From NCBI RefSeq assembly GCF_000739615.1, contig NZ_BATP01000057.1, forward strand, positions 1 through 64,000: DNA of 64,000 nucleotides, given 5' to 3'. Numbering within the stretch: the first letter of the stretch is position 1; each line of letters begins with the position of its first letter. This DNA comes from Haloferula sp. BvORR071 (lineage in GTDB: Bacteria > Verrucomicrobiota > Verrucomicrobiia > Verrucomicrobiales > Akkermansiaceae). Of the stretch, positions 1 through 8,831 are shown one piece after another. The translations under genes were made by a program, and so were the position numbers. The notes under the pieces are model-generated. The model did no database searches and was not told the DNA's origin. It worked only from the letters and a program-made list of their open reading frames with translations.

Positions 1-366
1 TGAGCCGTGAAGCCTTGCAGCATTGGCACGGCGCTATCCGTTCATCGCGCGAAATTGTGCCCTACCGTGCTGGTCGCTTCTGCGGGGCGGGTGCCTCCGC
101 GCTCCCGGGGAAGAGGCACCCAGTAGTTCGACGCGAAAGGGCTGGTGAGCGAGCGATGATAGGGGGACGACTCTTCCTTCTTCAGATCGCGCGGAGGTTC
201 TGGGAATGGTCCCTCACTGAGGTTTGTCGTGAAGCCTTGCAGCAAAGCCACGGCGCTATCCGTTCATCGCGCGAAATTGTGCCCTAGCGCACTGGTCGCT
301 TCTGCGGGGCGGGTGCCTCTGCGCTCCCGGGGAAGAGGCACCCAAGTAGTTCGACGCGAAAGGGCT
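1..366. repeat. Direct duplication of about 136 bp
   Basis: Positions 8-143 and 230-366 are near-identical direct copies. They differ by a few substitutions and a one-base indel. Both contain the word CGCTATCCGTTCATCGCGCG and end just before the 3' end of the next gene. About 85 bp of unrelated sequence separates them. No convincing gene is seen in this stretch; short ORFs here are in-frame only by chance. The window starts inside this block, so further copies may lie to the left. Confidence 0.85.
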
Positions 367-1298
367 CAGGGCTTCTGCGGCGCCGCTTCAGGAGCCTTCG
401 GCTCTGGGGCGGCCTCCTTTGCTTCCGGGAAGCTGAAGGTGATCATCACGGGCCAGTGATCGCTGGCGCCTTTGGGGGCTTCGGCCAGTGCGGCCTTACC
501 GGTGCCGAGACCTTTGGTGAGCACATAGTCGAAGGTGGTTGCTTCGTAGCGGTCGCTGCCGCGCCAGCTCAAGCGATCGGCCTTCGGCACGTCGGCCCAG
601 GTGTTGTGGAAGCCGCCGGCGGTGAGGATCTCCAGGGTCTTGTCGCCGAATTGGCCGTCTTGGTTGGTATTCACATCCCCGGCGACCACCACGCCGCGGA
701 CCTTACCCTTGAACATGGAGTTCTCCATTTCCGCGACGTGCGCGAGAAGCTGGTGAGCGGATTCCTCGCGCATCTTGTAGTTGGCGGCATCCTTTTCGCC
801 AGTCCCGCCGCCGCTATTGCTTTTGAGGTGCACGCCATAGACCAGCAGCACGCCGTTCTCCGGTGCGGGCAGGCTGACTGCGGCGAAGCTGAAGCCGCGT
901 GGCGGCGTGTCCGCGGTCACCGGCGTATCCTTCCATCTCTCCGCCCAGGTCGATTCCACCGGCAGCTTGCTGGCGATGCCGACCTGCTGGGGGCCGACGC
1001 CACCGCCGCGCTCATTGCGGAAGGCAGAGACGACCACCGGGCGCAAGTCCGGAACGGTCGCGGCGAGATCGGCAAAGGCCTGCCAGTTCTTGACTTCCTC
1101 TCCGATGAAGATGTCGGGCTTCTCGCGGGTGACCACCTCGGAGGCGAGCTTCCTGTGCTCGGCTGCCTTGGCCGCATCGGCACCCGGGGTGCCGCCGGGA
1201 TACCATTCCAGATTCCACGCCATAAAGCGGATCTCAAGCGCGGGTGCCGCGGCCATGGCCAGCAGCGAGAAGAGGGCGACAAAACGGGATGTTTTCAT
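366..1298 (-). CDS. Secreted endonuclease/exonuclease/phosphatase family protein
   Basis: A 310-residue protein with an N-terminal signal peptide (MKTSRFVALFSLLAMAAAPA), so it is probably exported. Family motifs occur in order: MAWNLEW (Asn of the first metal-site motif), IFIGEEVKNW (metal-binding Glu), YGVHLKSN, AGDVNTNQDG (catalytic Asp-x-Asn) and GASDHWPVM (the terminal Ser-Asp-His signature). These define the EEP fold of Mg-dependent phosphodiesterases and nucleases. The substrate is not determined. The start at 1298 is preferred over an upstream in-frame codon because it places the signal peptide first. A Pro/Ala/Glu-rich tail ends the protein. Confidence 0.85.
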   Translation of the reverse strand: MKTSRFVALFSLLAMAAAPALEIRFMAWNLEWYPGGTPGADAAKAAEHRKLASEVVTREKPDIFIGEEVKNWQAFADLAATVPDLRPVVVSAFRNERGGGVGPQQVGIASKLPVESTWAERWKDTPVTADTPPRGFSFAAVSLPAPENGVLLVYGVHLKSNSGGGTGEKDAANYKMREESAHQLLAHVAEMENSMFKGKVRGVVVAGDVNTNQDGQFGDKTLEILTAGGFHNTWADVPKADRLSWRGSDRYEATTFDYVLTKGLGTGKAALAEAPKGASDHWPVMITFSFPEAKEAAPEPKAPEAAPQKP

Positions 1299-2041
1299 GG
1301 GGCAGGGGCGGCGAAAATAAACCCCGGCGCTGCGGCGCAGTTCCGCAGGGCTCGGGGTTCTGTTCATTTGAATAGACAGAATTCCGCGCAGAGTCGAGGA
1401 GAGAATCCGGGTGGGCGGAATCGTCACAAGGGAAGAATGAGCAGTGAAGGTCGGCCGGAGTGAGGAGGGGCTTTGGCGTGCCGGAAGGGAAGAGCAGGAG
1501 AGTCATTTCTGAGCTCCGTCAGATTTGGTGGTGGGTTCCAAAACAGCCATGCAACCACAGATGAACGGGATGCACGCAGATGAAGAGGATTGGTGTTTAG
1601 GATCGCTGATTCAGGCTGCCTTCCGGGTTCTTTTTGGGACCGGGATGAATGGGATGGATAGGTTGAAATGCCGGGAGAACCGGAGGTAGAGACCTTCTGG
1701 ATCCCATCCATCCAATCTATCCCGGTCCAAATCTTAAAACGGTGGCCTCGGTGGAAATGGCCTTATTCAAGTGCCATTCGGGCGGGATGGGAATGAGGGA
1801 TCCTGCCGGTCGAAGGTAGAAATTCGAACAGGAGAAAGGCAGGAGCCCGAGAAGCCTCTTGGACCTTCTCCACGGCAGTAAATCTGACGGGAAAGTCTCC
1901 ATTTTTTGTTTGGGGGAGTGCTGTTCGGTTATCTCCGGGGGAATATCGGACATTAACTCGATGAGTTGTCATTAAAGTGCGTTAGAGACGGGATTTCTTC
2001 TCGCCAAGTGATGGGGTGTCCGAACAGCGTCCGACCCTCGC
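1299..2041. other. Intergenic region with short dispersed repeats
   Basis: No gene is supported in this roughly 740-bp stretch. It contains words common in dispersed bacterial intergenic repeats, such as ACAGATGAACGGGATGCACG near 1558 and GGTGGCCTCGGTGGAAATGG near 1741. It also holds the imperfect inverted repeat listed separately. It is the shared upstream region of the minus-strand gene at 366-1298 and the plus-strand gene at 2042, so promoters for both should lie here, but none was identified with confidence. Confidence 0.5.
1637..1728. repeat. Imperfect inverted repeat, small mobile-repeat candidate
   Basis: The left arm at 1637-1662 (GGACCGGGATGAATGGGATG then GATAGG) is matched by the reverse complement of 1703-1728, with a few mismatches. 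The spacer is about 40 bp. The arms use the ATGGGATGGAT-type words seen in dispersed repeats of this lineage. It could be a non-autonomous element or a hairpin-forming intergenic repeat. Confidence 0.55.
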
Positions 2042-3886
2042 ATGATAACACACCATTCTTCTTCGTGGGTCTGTCGCATGGCTGCAATCGGTTGCGGCTC
2101 ATTGGCGTCTTTTGCTGCCGCACAGGTGGCGCAGCCTCAATTCCTGCCGTCCACCCAGGACTATCCGGTGGCGCTGGATGTCACCGTTTCCTGCGCTACA
2201 TCGGGCGCTACGATTCACTACACCTTGAACGGTGCGGTGCCGACCGAATTTGACCCCATCGTGACAAGTGGTGGCACCCTCCGGGTTAACCGGAATGTGG
2301 TGGTGAAGGCAAAGGCTTGGTTGGGCGGCGTGTCGAGCACGGTCGCCACCGAAGACTACCGGATCACCGGTGCGCTTGCCGCAGGCAATGAGCACGGGCT
2401 CGCCTTGAGCGTGTCCGGCCAAGGCTGGGCGTGGGGAAATCAGAACCACGGCAAGCTGGGCAATGGCCTGTCGACCAACGACCAGGTCGAGGATCCGGAG
2501 TATGTGCTCGGCTCAGGGAGCATTGCCGGCAACGCAGTGGCTGCGGGCTTCACGCACTCCTTGATCCAGGGTCAGGATGGATACGTCTACAGCTTCGGCC
2601 GCAACAATTCCGGACAGCTCGGCAACAACTCGACGACGGATCGCTCGGTTGCCTCGCAGGTTCTCACCTCGTCCTCGCCGGTGACGTATCTGAGCAATTC
2701 CAGGGCGATTGCGGCTGGCAATGAGTGGTCGATGTCGCTCCTCAGTGACGGCAGCGTGGTGTCCTGGGGCAGCCACGCCTCCGGTCGCTTGGGAGGCAAC
2801 ACCACGAGCGGCACGCGCCTGCTTCCCGGCGCTGTGCTGCGCGGGGATCTCGGAGGCTCTCCGACGGCGCTGACCGGCATTCGAAAGATCGCCGCGGCCG
2901 AGGCCTATGGTCTGGCACGGAGTGCGCACGCCTCCGAAACTACCGGGGGCACCGGTAAAGTGTGGTCCTGGGGCTACAATTTCACCGGCCAATTGGGCCA
3001 GGGCAACACCACTAACAGCTCGGTGGCGATGCCGGTAAAGAAGGATGTGTCCACGGATCTGGAGGATGTGCTGGATTTCTCGGCAGGCGGGGCACACGCA
3101 GTGTTCGTCCGTTGGAAGGCTGGGGTTCCCACGATGCAAGGCACGGTTTGGTCCTGCGGCAACCGGGCCTATGGCCGTCTGGGGAATGGCTCGACGGCTG
3201 CGGGCTCCGTGCTTTTCCCGGAGCAAGTGCTCAAGACCGGGGGCGCGGCCCTCGATCAGATCGAGCAGGTCGCCGCGGGTGCCTCTCACACGTTGGCCTT
3301 GGATAGCAGCGGCCATGTCTGGTCCTGGGGCTACAATGGCTACGGGCAGCTGGGCGATAACACCACCTCCAACCGCGCCTATGCGGAGAAGGTGAAGGAC
3401 CCTGCCGGAACGGGTGAACTCTCCGACATTGTCCAGGTGGCAGCCGGTGGCGATGGCCTCGCGGGAACCAGCTATGCACTTGCCTCCGATGGCACGGTCT
3501 ATGTCTGGGGTCGCAACAACGAGGGGCAGCTTGGCAACGGCACCACGGCGGCCGGTGCCACCAAGCTCCCGGTGGCGCGGGATGCCGACCTCGTGGGGGA
3601 AGGCAGCCCGAGCGTGATCGCTTTTTACGGCATCACTGTCTCCACGGCGCCCGGCACGGTTCAGGTCGGGGCCCTGCCCTCTCACAGCGGTCCGAATGGC
3701 GCCGCCGAGATCGAGAAGGTGGAGATTGTGCTGAATGGCACTCTGTATGGCACCATGACCGGTGGCACATGGACGAAGAGCCTGACGAACCTGCCAGCAG
3801 GTACCTACTACGGATACTGCATGGCCTATGCCTACGATGATACGGTAGCGATGTCGACTCCCTTCAGCTTCGTGATCAACCCGTGA
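2042..3886 (+). CDS. Secreted RCC1-repeat protein with chitobiase-C-like N-terminal domain
   Basis: A 614-residue protein with a probable signal peptide at residues 1-27. Residues about 30-105 resemble the CHB_HEX_C_1 beta-sandwich (ATIHYTLNGAVPTEFDP). About seven RCC1-type blades follow, each with the pattern G...SWG.N..GQLG, for example SWGYNGYGQLGDNTT, and should form a beta-propeller. A short Ig-like C-terminal segment closes the protein. RCC1 propellers in bacteria are usually surface or extracellular binding modules; no catalytic residues are visible. It stands alone and is followed by two hairpins. Confidence 0.85.
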   Translation: MITHHSSSWVCRMAAIGCGSLASFAAAQVAQPQFLPSTQDYPVALDVTVSCATSGATIHYTLNGAVPTEFDPIVTSGGTLRVNRNVVVKAKAWLGGVSSTVATEDYRITGALAAGNEHGLALSVSGQGWAWGNQNHGKLGNGLSTNDQVEDPEYVLGSGSIAGNAVAAGFTHSLIQGQDGYVYSFGRNNSGQLGNNSTTDRSVASQVLTSSSPVTYLSNSRAIAAGNEWSMSLLSDGSVVSWGSHASGRLGGNTTSGTRLLPGAVLRGDLGGSPTALTGIRKIAAAEAYGLARSAHASETTGGTGKVWSWGYNFTGQLGQGNTTNSSVAMPVKKDVSTDLEDVLDFSAGGAHAVFVRWKAGVPTMQGTVWSCGNRAYGRLGNGSTAAGSVLFPEQVLKTGGAALDQIEQVAAGASHTLALDSSGHVWSWGYNGYGQLGDNTTSNRAYAEKVKDPAGTGELSDIVQVAAGGDGLAGTSYALASDGTVYVWGRNNEGQLGNGTTAAGATKLPVARDADLVGEGSPSVIAFYGITVSTAPGTVQVGALPSHSGPNGAAEIEKVEIVLNGTLYGTMTGGTWTKSLTNLPAGTYYGYCMAYAYDDTVAMSTPFSFVINP

Positions 3887-3902
3887 GCTTTCGGGAAGAT
3901 AT

Positions 3903-3985
3903 CATGAAGGGCTCTGCCTTCATGGTTCCGATCTAGTATGTGTAGCGAGGGCCTCCGTAATTGAACAAAGATTACGGAGGTCCTC
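3903..3985. terminator. Two hairpins between convergent genes
   Basis: The first hairpin is CATGAAGG (3903-3910) with CCTTCATG (3917-3924). The second, stronger one pairs 3947-3961 with 3971-3985 with one mismatch around a 9-nt loop. Neither has a clear T tract. They lie between the plus-strand RCC1 gene and the minus-strand glycosyltransferase gene, a position that suits a bidirectional transcription stop. Confidence 0.55.
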
Positions 3986-4048
3986 AGCGGCCGGTTCCGA
4001 GGAGCGGGCAAGTTATATCTCCGGGCGGTCTCGGTTCTTGCGGCCGGC

Positions 4049-5080
4049 CTAAGCGCCGAGCAGCTTCTCGTAGATGCCTAGAACCTTGTTGGTCATCGCC
4101 TCAAGGGTCACTTCGCTGGCGACCAGCTGGAAGGATGGCTCCTGCCGCTGCTTGAGGCCGGCCAAGTCGGCGAGCGCGAGTTTCAGGCCGCGGACGAGTT
4201 CCGGGACGGAATTTGCCTCCATGATCGCTTCCGCTGGCAGGAACTCCGGGGAGAAGCCGACGCGGGTGGCGATGCTCGGCACGCGCATGTGCAGGGCCTC
4301 CGCCAGGGTGTAGGGGCCGCCTTCGTTCCGCGAGGCCACGATGAAGAGGTCGGAGCAGCCCATCAGGCCTACGGCATCATCGCGATGCCCGGCCATCCAG
4401 ACGCGTTCGCGGAGCTGGTGCTTGGCGAGGAGTTCTTCGAGCAGCGGGCGCTGCAGGCCCTCGCCGATGAGCCAGAGCTTGAAGCCCGGGACTTGGGCCA
4501 TCGCTTCTAACAAAAGGTCCATGCCCTTGGCGGGAACCAAGCGGCCGACGGTGCTGAAGACCGGCTCGCCGCCGCCGAGGAAGGGGGGATTGGTTGCCAG
4601 TGCGGCTTCCTTGGTGCCGGGTGGTGGTGGGGCGATCGAGTTCCAGATGACCGTGGCGGGGATTCCGCCGAGCGAGTCCTTCACCTGGGCGGAGGCGGTG
4701 ATCACTGCATCGTAGTCGCGGAAGGGTTTGCTGCTGCGCTTGATGTTCTGGACCGTGGCGACGCGTTTGATGCCCGGGAGTTTCTTGCGCAGCGAGCGGA
4801 CCATCGTGCCGGCCTTGTTGGCGTGGGCGTGGACGATCTGGGGCTGGGTGGAGAGGATCTTTTTCTTCAGGGCGCGCAGGTTCAGGGGATTCAGCCGGCC
4901 GCCGCCCATCGGGTGGGCGACGAAGTTCACCCCCGGCGCGAAGTAGGCGCGCATGGTCTCGTCCGCCACGGCGCTGACGGCATGGCCGAGCGCGACCTGT
5001 TGATTGGCCAGCTCGATGACATTTTTCTCCAAACCGCCCTTTTCGCCGACGCTGGCGAGGACGTGACAAACGCGAATCAC
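4049..5080 (-). CDS. Glycosyltransferase family 4 (GT-B fold)
   Basis: A 343-residue cytoplasmic protein. The N-terminal half has the GT4 glycine-rich loop (LASVGEKGGLEKNV). The C-terminal nucleotide-sugar domain contains FSTVGRLVPAKGMDLLLEA and the E-x7-E motif region NEGGPYTLAEALHMRVPSIA. GT4 enzymes transfer sugars with retention, usually to build cell-surface polysaccharide. The acceptor and donor cannot be read from sequence. A second glycosyltransferase lies 500 bp away on the other strand, consistent with a surface-glycan role. Confidence 0.85.
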   Translation of the reverse strand: MIRVCHVLASVGEKGGLEKNVIELANQQVALGHAVSAVADETMRAYFAPGVNFVAHPMGGGRLNPLNLRALKKKILSTQPQIVHAHANKAGTMVRSLRKKLPGIKRVATVQNIKRSSKPFRDYDAVITASAQVKDSLGGIPATVIWNSIAPPPPGTKEAALATNPPFLGGGEPVFSTVGRLVPAKGMDLLLEAMAQVPGFKLWLIGEGLQRPLLEELLAKHQLRERVWMAGHRDDAVGLMGCSDLFIVASRNEGGPYTLAEALHMRVPSIATRVGFSPEFLPAEAIMEANSVPELVRGLKLALADLAGLKQRQEPSFQLVASEVTLEAMTNKVLGIYEKLLGA

Positions 5081-5173
5081 GGGGGGAGGTTCGGAGGAGA
5101 GAGAGCCAGTGAAAAGCGCGAAGTGTGGCGAGGCCGGACGGGGGCGTTTCGGATTGCGCGGAAAGGGGCCGGG

Positions 5174-5536
5174 ATGGCACGCTTATCCATGCTCAAAGCT
5201 TTCGTGGGTTTTGTCCTTGGACTGGCGCTCGGATGGGGACTGCTGCCCTTGGTCGTGCCGAGGAAGGATACGAGTTCCCGGCTGATCCAGTCTTGGCAAG
5301 GCATCCAGCCGGGGATGTCGCTTCAGGAGGTGGAGAAGCTGCTCGGGCAGAAAGCCAGCTATGAGTCAAAACCCGGGGAAGGTGTATCCTGGGAAGCGCA
5401 GGCCCACTTTCCGGATGGCTATTCGGCGGAGCACGGGCTGCAAACCTATCTGATCAAGGGCTGGGGTCCCTACCTCTTGTTCGTGGCCTACGACCGGAGC
5501 GGGCGGGTGAGCTTCGTCAGTTCCTCGGCCACCTGA
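5174..5536 (+). CDS. Small membrane-anchored hypothetical protein
   Basis: A 120-residue protein with one N-terminal hydrophobic segment (MLKAFVGFVLGLALGWGLLP). The exported part contains IQPGMSLQEVEKLLGQ, which resembles the start of the SmpA/BamE-like fold found in many small envelope proteins. The ATG at 5174 has a purine-rich upstream region; an alternative ATG lies at 5189. It is divergent from the GT4 gene and 52 bp upstream of another glycosyltransferase. The exact function is unknown. Confidence 0.6.
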   Translation: MARLSMLKAFVGFVLGLALGWGLLPLVVPRKDTSSRLIQSWQGIQPGMSLQEVEKLLGQKASYESKPGEGVSWEAQAHFPDGYSAEHGLQTYLIKGWGPYLLFVAYDRSGRVSFVSSSAT

Positions 5537-5588
5537 GCGGGGGGCAATTCTCACTTTCCACGCCGCGCTTTCCGCTCAAATCTCGCCC

Positions 5589-6620
5589 ATGCGCATCGTC
5601 CACGCCGCCAACCTCCAGCTCGACAAGGATGGCGCGCACCTGTGGAACCAGGACCAGAAGATCCATCACGGGCTGGTCCGCTTGGGGCACTTCGTGTATC
5701 CGTTTTCGATCAATGACCGGGCGCGGATGCTCTCGCCGACGAAGAGCAAGACCTTCGGCAAGGGGAAGGCGAACAAAGCGCTGATCGAGACCTGCCGGAA
5801 TGTGCACCCGGACCTGCTGATCCTGGGGCACGCGCAGTACATCACCGCGGCGACCCTGCGGGAGATCCGCGCGATCCTGCCGGAGATCCGGATCGGGCTG
5901 TGGTATGTGGACCCGCTCTGGGATGAGGAGGAGACCAAGCACCTGCGCGAGCGGCTGGAGGTGATTGATGCGCTGTTTTGTTCGACTGGTGGTCCCTTGT
6001 TGGAGGCGCTGGCGCGACCGAATTGTCCGGCGGCTTTTATTCCCAGTGCGGTGGATGCGGGGATCGAGTGCCACCGGGCTTTTGAGACACTGGATGGGGA
6101 GATTCTTCACGACTTGCTCTTCTTCGGCCGCGACAAGGGCGAGCCGGGGCGGCGGGCTTTCTTGTCAGAGCTGCGGGAGCTTCTGCCGGATCTGCGGGTG
6201 GGCTACTACGGCTGCCTGGATCAGCCGGGGATCTTCGGCTGGGAGAAGGAGCAGGTGATCCGGCGCTCGAAGATGGCGCTGAATCTTTCGCGGCGGGTGG
6301 ATGTGCCGCTTTATTCCTCCTCGCGAATCGCGGAGCTGATGGGGAATGGTATTCTCACTCTCACGCCGCGGGGGGCGGGCTTGGAAGGGCTGTATGGGGA
6401 GGATGAGATCGTTTACTTTGATGGGGTGGGGGATCTGGCGGAGAAAGTACGGTACTTCTCGGAGCACGAGGCGGAGCGCTTGATGATCGCGAGAAATGGC
6501 TGGGAGAGGAACCAGCGGGATTACAGCGGCACGGAGGTGGCGAGGTTTATTGTGGATTTGACTGTGCGGGATGAGGCTTGGCGGAAGGTGCCATGGGCGG
6601 CACATGTTTTCGGAGGCTGA
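5589..6620 (+). CDS. CgeB-like glycosyltransferase
   Basis: A 343-residue protein without a signal peptide. The C-terminal third matches the Glyco_trans_1_2/CgeB pattern: LNLSRRVDVPLYSSSRIAEL, then MGNGILTLTPRG and a DEIVYFDGVGDLAEKVRYF helix-strand unit that ends the nucleotide-sugar domain. Members act in spore-coat, surface or secondary-metabolite glycosylation. It is separated by 52 bp from the upstream small membrane gene and could be cotranscribed with it. Donor and acceptor are unknown. Confidence 0.75.
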   Translation: MRIVHAANLQLDKDGAHLWNQDQKIHHGLVRLGHFVYPFSINDRARMLSPTKSKTFGKGKANKALIETCRNVHPDLLILGHAQYITAATLREIRAILPEIRIGLWYVDPLWDEEETKHLRERLEVIDALFCSTGGPLLEALARPNCPAAFIPSAVDAGIECHRAFETLDGEILHDLLFFGRDKGEPGRRAFLSELRELLPDLRVGYYGCLDQPGIFGWEKEQVIRRSKMALNLSRRVDVPLYSSSRIAELMGNGILTLTPRGAGLEGLYGEDEIVYFDGVGDLAEKVRYFSEHEAERLMIARNGWERNQRDYSGTEVARFIVDLTVRDEAWRKVPWAAHVFGG

Positions 6621-6666
6621 AGAAAGCGGTTGATGTGCTGGAAAAGCAGCATAATGTGGCGGGGAG

Positions 6667-7188
6667 ATGCCGCTGCACCGCTCGCTGCTTTTCTGGTTCG
6701 GGTTCTTGGTCCTGGGGTTTCAGGTTTGGGTCTGGCAGGACTCGCGGACGACCTATTCGTTCTACCGCTGGTATGCCGGGTCGCACCATTCGATGGGCCT
6801 GATCTCGAGCCAGCGCTCGGAGATTGTGTTGAGCAGGTGGCGGGTTGATCCCGATGAGAGGCCTGGCGTTGATTTCCGGCAGGTGGAGCCCGGGCTGCCC
6901 GGTGGGTTTGACCGGAATTTCACCGGCGGACTCATGGATACAGGGCCATGGTTTCCCCAACCGGGCTTTGAGCACCGCTCGGAGGATTATCAGATGGTCG
7001 TCGGGGGAAGTGTCGGGCGGATTGAGGCTGATTTGGAGTGGTGGCGAGTCGCGCACTGGCTGGTGGTCCTGTGCTACCTGCCGCTATGGCTGGGACTGGC
7101 GATGTGGCGGGCGCGGCGGATCGCGAAGGCCCGGCGGGCGATCCTCGGGAAGCCCGGTGCTTTTTATGTCAGGGTGGTGGCGCGATGA
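6667..7188 (+). CDS. Hypothetical protein with two membrane segments
   Basis: A 173-residue protein with a hydrophobic helix at each end (about residues 7-23 and 128-147) and a polar loop of about 100 residues between them, probably outside the cytoplasmic membrane. The C-terminus is strongly basic (WRARRIAKARRAI). The ATG at 6667 follows a GGGGAG ribosome-binding sequence. It begins 46 bp after the CgeB-like gene. I do not recognise a named family. Confidence 0.6.
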   Translation: MPLHRSLLFWFGFLVLGFQVWVWQDSRTTYSFYRWYAGSHHSMGLISSQRSEIVLSRWRVDPDERPGVDFRQVEPGLPGGFDRNFTGGLMDTGPWFPQPGFEHRSEDYQMVVGGSVGRIEADLEWWRVAHWLVVLCYLPLWLGLAMWRARRIAKARRAILGKPGAFYVRVVAR

Positions 7189-7261
7189 CGCTGGGGTGAG
7201 CTTTCCCTACTCAGGCAGGTAGCTGGCCGCCGGTCGCGCAGGGGCTACTTTTGGGAATTGC

Positions 7262-8782
7262 ATGAAACCCACCCCGCTTCTTTCCATCCTGCTCGCTTTG
7301 GCGTCGTCACAGCTCCTGCTGGCGGAGCCCGCGATCCTCACACCGAAGCCGCCCGCCGAGCCGCGGATCAATGGCCCGAAGATCTCCGGTGTGCGTCCGG
7401 GATCGCCCTTTCTCTATTCGATCCCGGCCACCGGTGAGCGGCCGATGAATTTCTCTGCCAAGGGTTTGCCGGATGGCCTCAAGCTCGACTCCGCCACCGG
7501 GCGGATCTCGGGCAAGCTCGACAAGCCGGGCACGCATGAGGTGGTGCTGAGCGCGAAGAACTCGCGTGGCACCGTCGAGAGGCCTTTGCGGATCGTCGTC
7601 GGCGAGACCATCGCGCTGACGCCGCCGATGGGCTGGAACAGTTGGAACTGCTGGGGTGGCCGGATCGACCAGGAGAAGACCCTTGCCGCGGCGAAGGCGA
7701 TCGTCCGCCACGGACTGGACCAACACGGCTGGACTTATGTGAATATCGACGATGCGTGGCAGGGGCGCCGCGGCGGGCCGTACCAAGCCATTCAGCCGGA
7801 TTCCGAACGCTTCCCGGACATGAAGGGCCTCTGCGATGAGATCCACGGCATGGGCCTGAAGGTGGGCATCTACTCCAGTCCCTGGGTGACTACCTACGCG
7901 CGCCGTATTGGTGGTTCCTCGGAGAATGAGAATGGTGATTGGACCTCGCCCGGCAATGGTCCGAAGACGGTGAACAAGAAGATCCTGCCCTGGGCCATCG
8001 GCAAATATCACTTCGCCGAGAAGGACGCCAAGCAGTGGGCGGAGTGGGGGATCGATTACCTGAAATACGACTGGAATCCCATTGAGGTGCCTGAGACTGC
8101 CGAGATGGACAAGGCCTTGCGTGCCTCCGGGCGCGACGTCGTCCTGAGCCTCTCTAACAGCACGCCCTTCCAGAGTATTGGCGAACTCTCGCCGCTGGCG
8201 AATTGCTGGCGGACCACCGGCGACATCAAGGATACCTGGGACAGCATGTGGAAGAAGGGCTTCAACGGCGACAAGTGGGCGCGCTACCAGAAGCCGGGGC
8301 ACTTCAATGACCCCGACATGCTGGTCGTCGGTCAGGTCGGCTGGGGCAAGCCGCATCCGACCAATCTCACGCCGGACGAACAGTATACCCACATCAGCAT
8401 CTGGTCGCTGTTGTCCGCGCCGCTCCTGCTCGGCTGCGATCTGGAGAAGATGGATGACTTCACCCTGAGCCTGCTGACGAACGACGAGGTGATCGCCGTG
8501 AACCAGGACAGCCTGTGCAAGCAGGCGTTGAAGGTCTCGGAGAAGGACAAGCTGATAGTCTTCGCCAAGCAACTTGAAGACGGTTCGCGGGCCGTGGGCC
8601 TGTTTAACCTCGGCGACAAGGAGGAGACGGTATCGGTCAAGTGGCAGGAGCTCGGCCTCAGCGGCAGCCAAGCGGTGCGCGACCTCTGGCGGCAGAAGGA
8701 TCTGGGGGCATTGCCGGCGGGTTTCGAGGCACCGGTGGCGTCTCACGGCGTCGTGCTGGTCAAGGTGGGGCCGGCTCACTGA
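7262..8782 (+). CDS. Secreted alpha-galactosidase, GH27
   Basis: A 506-residue protein with signal peptide (residues 1-21), a putative Ig-like module (about 35-113) and a GH27 catalytic barrel. The hallmark PPMGWNSWNCWGG is at 121-133 and the binding motif YVNIDDAW at 159-166. The expected catalytic nucleophile is Asp270 in YLKYDW, and the acid/base is Asp321 in RTTGDIKDTW. A C-terminal beta-domain follows. It should release terminal alpha-galactose (or alpha-N-acetylgalactosamine) in the periplasm or outside the cell. The sensor kinase gene starts 50 bp downstream. Confidence 0.9.
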   Translation: MKPTPLLSILLALASSQLLLAEPAILTPKPPAEPRINGPKISGVRPGSPFLYSIPATGERPMNFSAKGLPDGLKLDSATGRISGKLDKPGTHEVVLSAKNSRGTVERPLRIVVGETIALTPPMGWNSWNCWGGRIDQEKTLAAAKAIVRHGLDQHGWTYVNIDDAWQGRRGGPYQAIQPDSERFPDMKGLCDEIHGMGLKVGIYSSPWVTTYARRIGGSSENENGDWTSPGNGPKTVNKKILPWAIGKYHFAEKDAKQWAEWGIDYLKYDWNPIEVPETAEMDKALRASGRDVVLSLSNSTPFQSIGELSPLANCWRTTGDIKDTWDSMWKKGFNGDKWARYQKPGHFNDPDMLVVGQVGWGKPHPTNLTPDEQYTHISIWSLLSAPLLLGCDLEKMDDFTLSLLTNDEVIAVNQDSLCKQALKVSEKDKLIVFAKQLEDGSRAVGLFNLGDKEETVSVKWQELGLSGSQAVRDLWRQKDLGALPAGFEAPVASHGVVLVKVGPAH

Positions 8783-8831
8783 GGGATGAAATGATCTTAA
8801 CCCGCGCGCCGAACCTGCTAGGTTCGTGATC

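Noticed and set aside
456..1463. Plus-strand ORF of 335 codons opposite the endonuclease/phosphatase gene.
   Set aside because: The minus strand has all family motifs in order; the plus-strand frame is a shadow.
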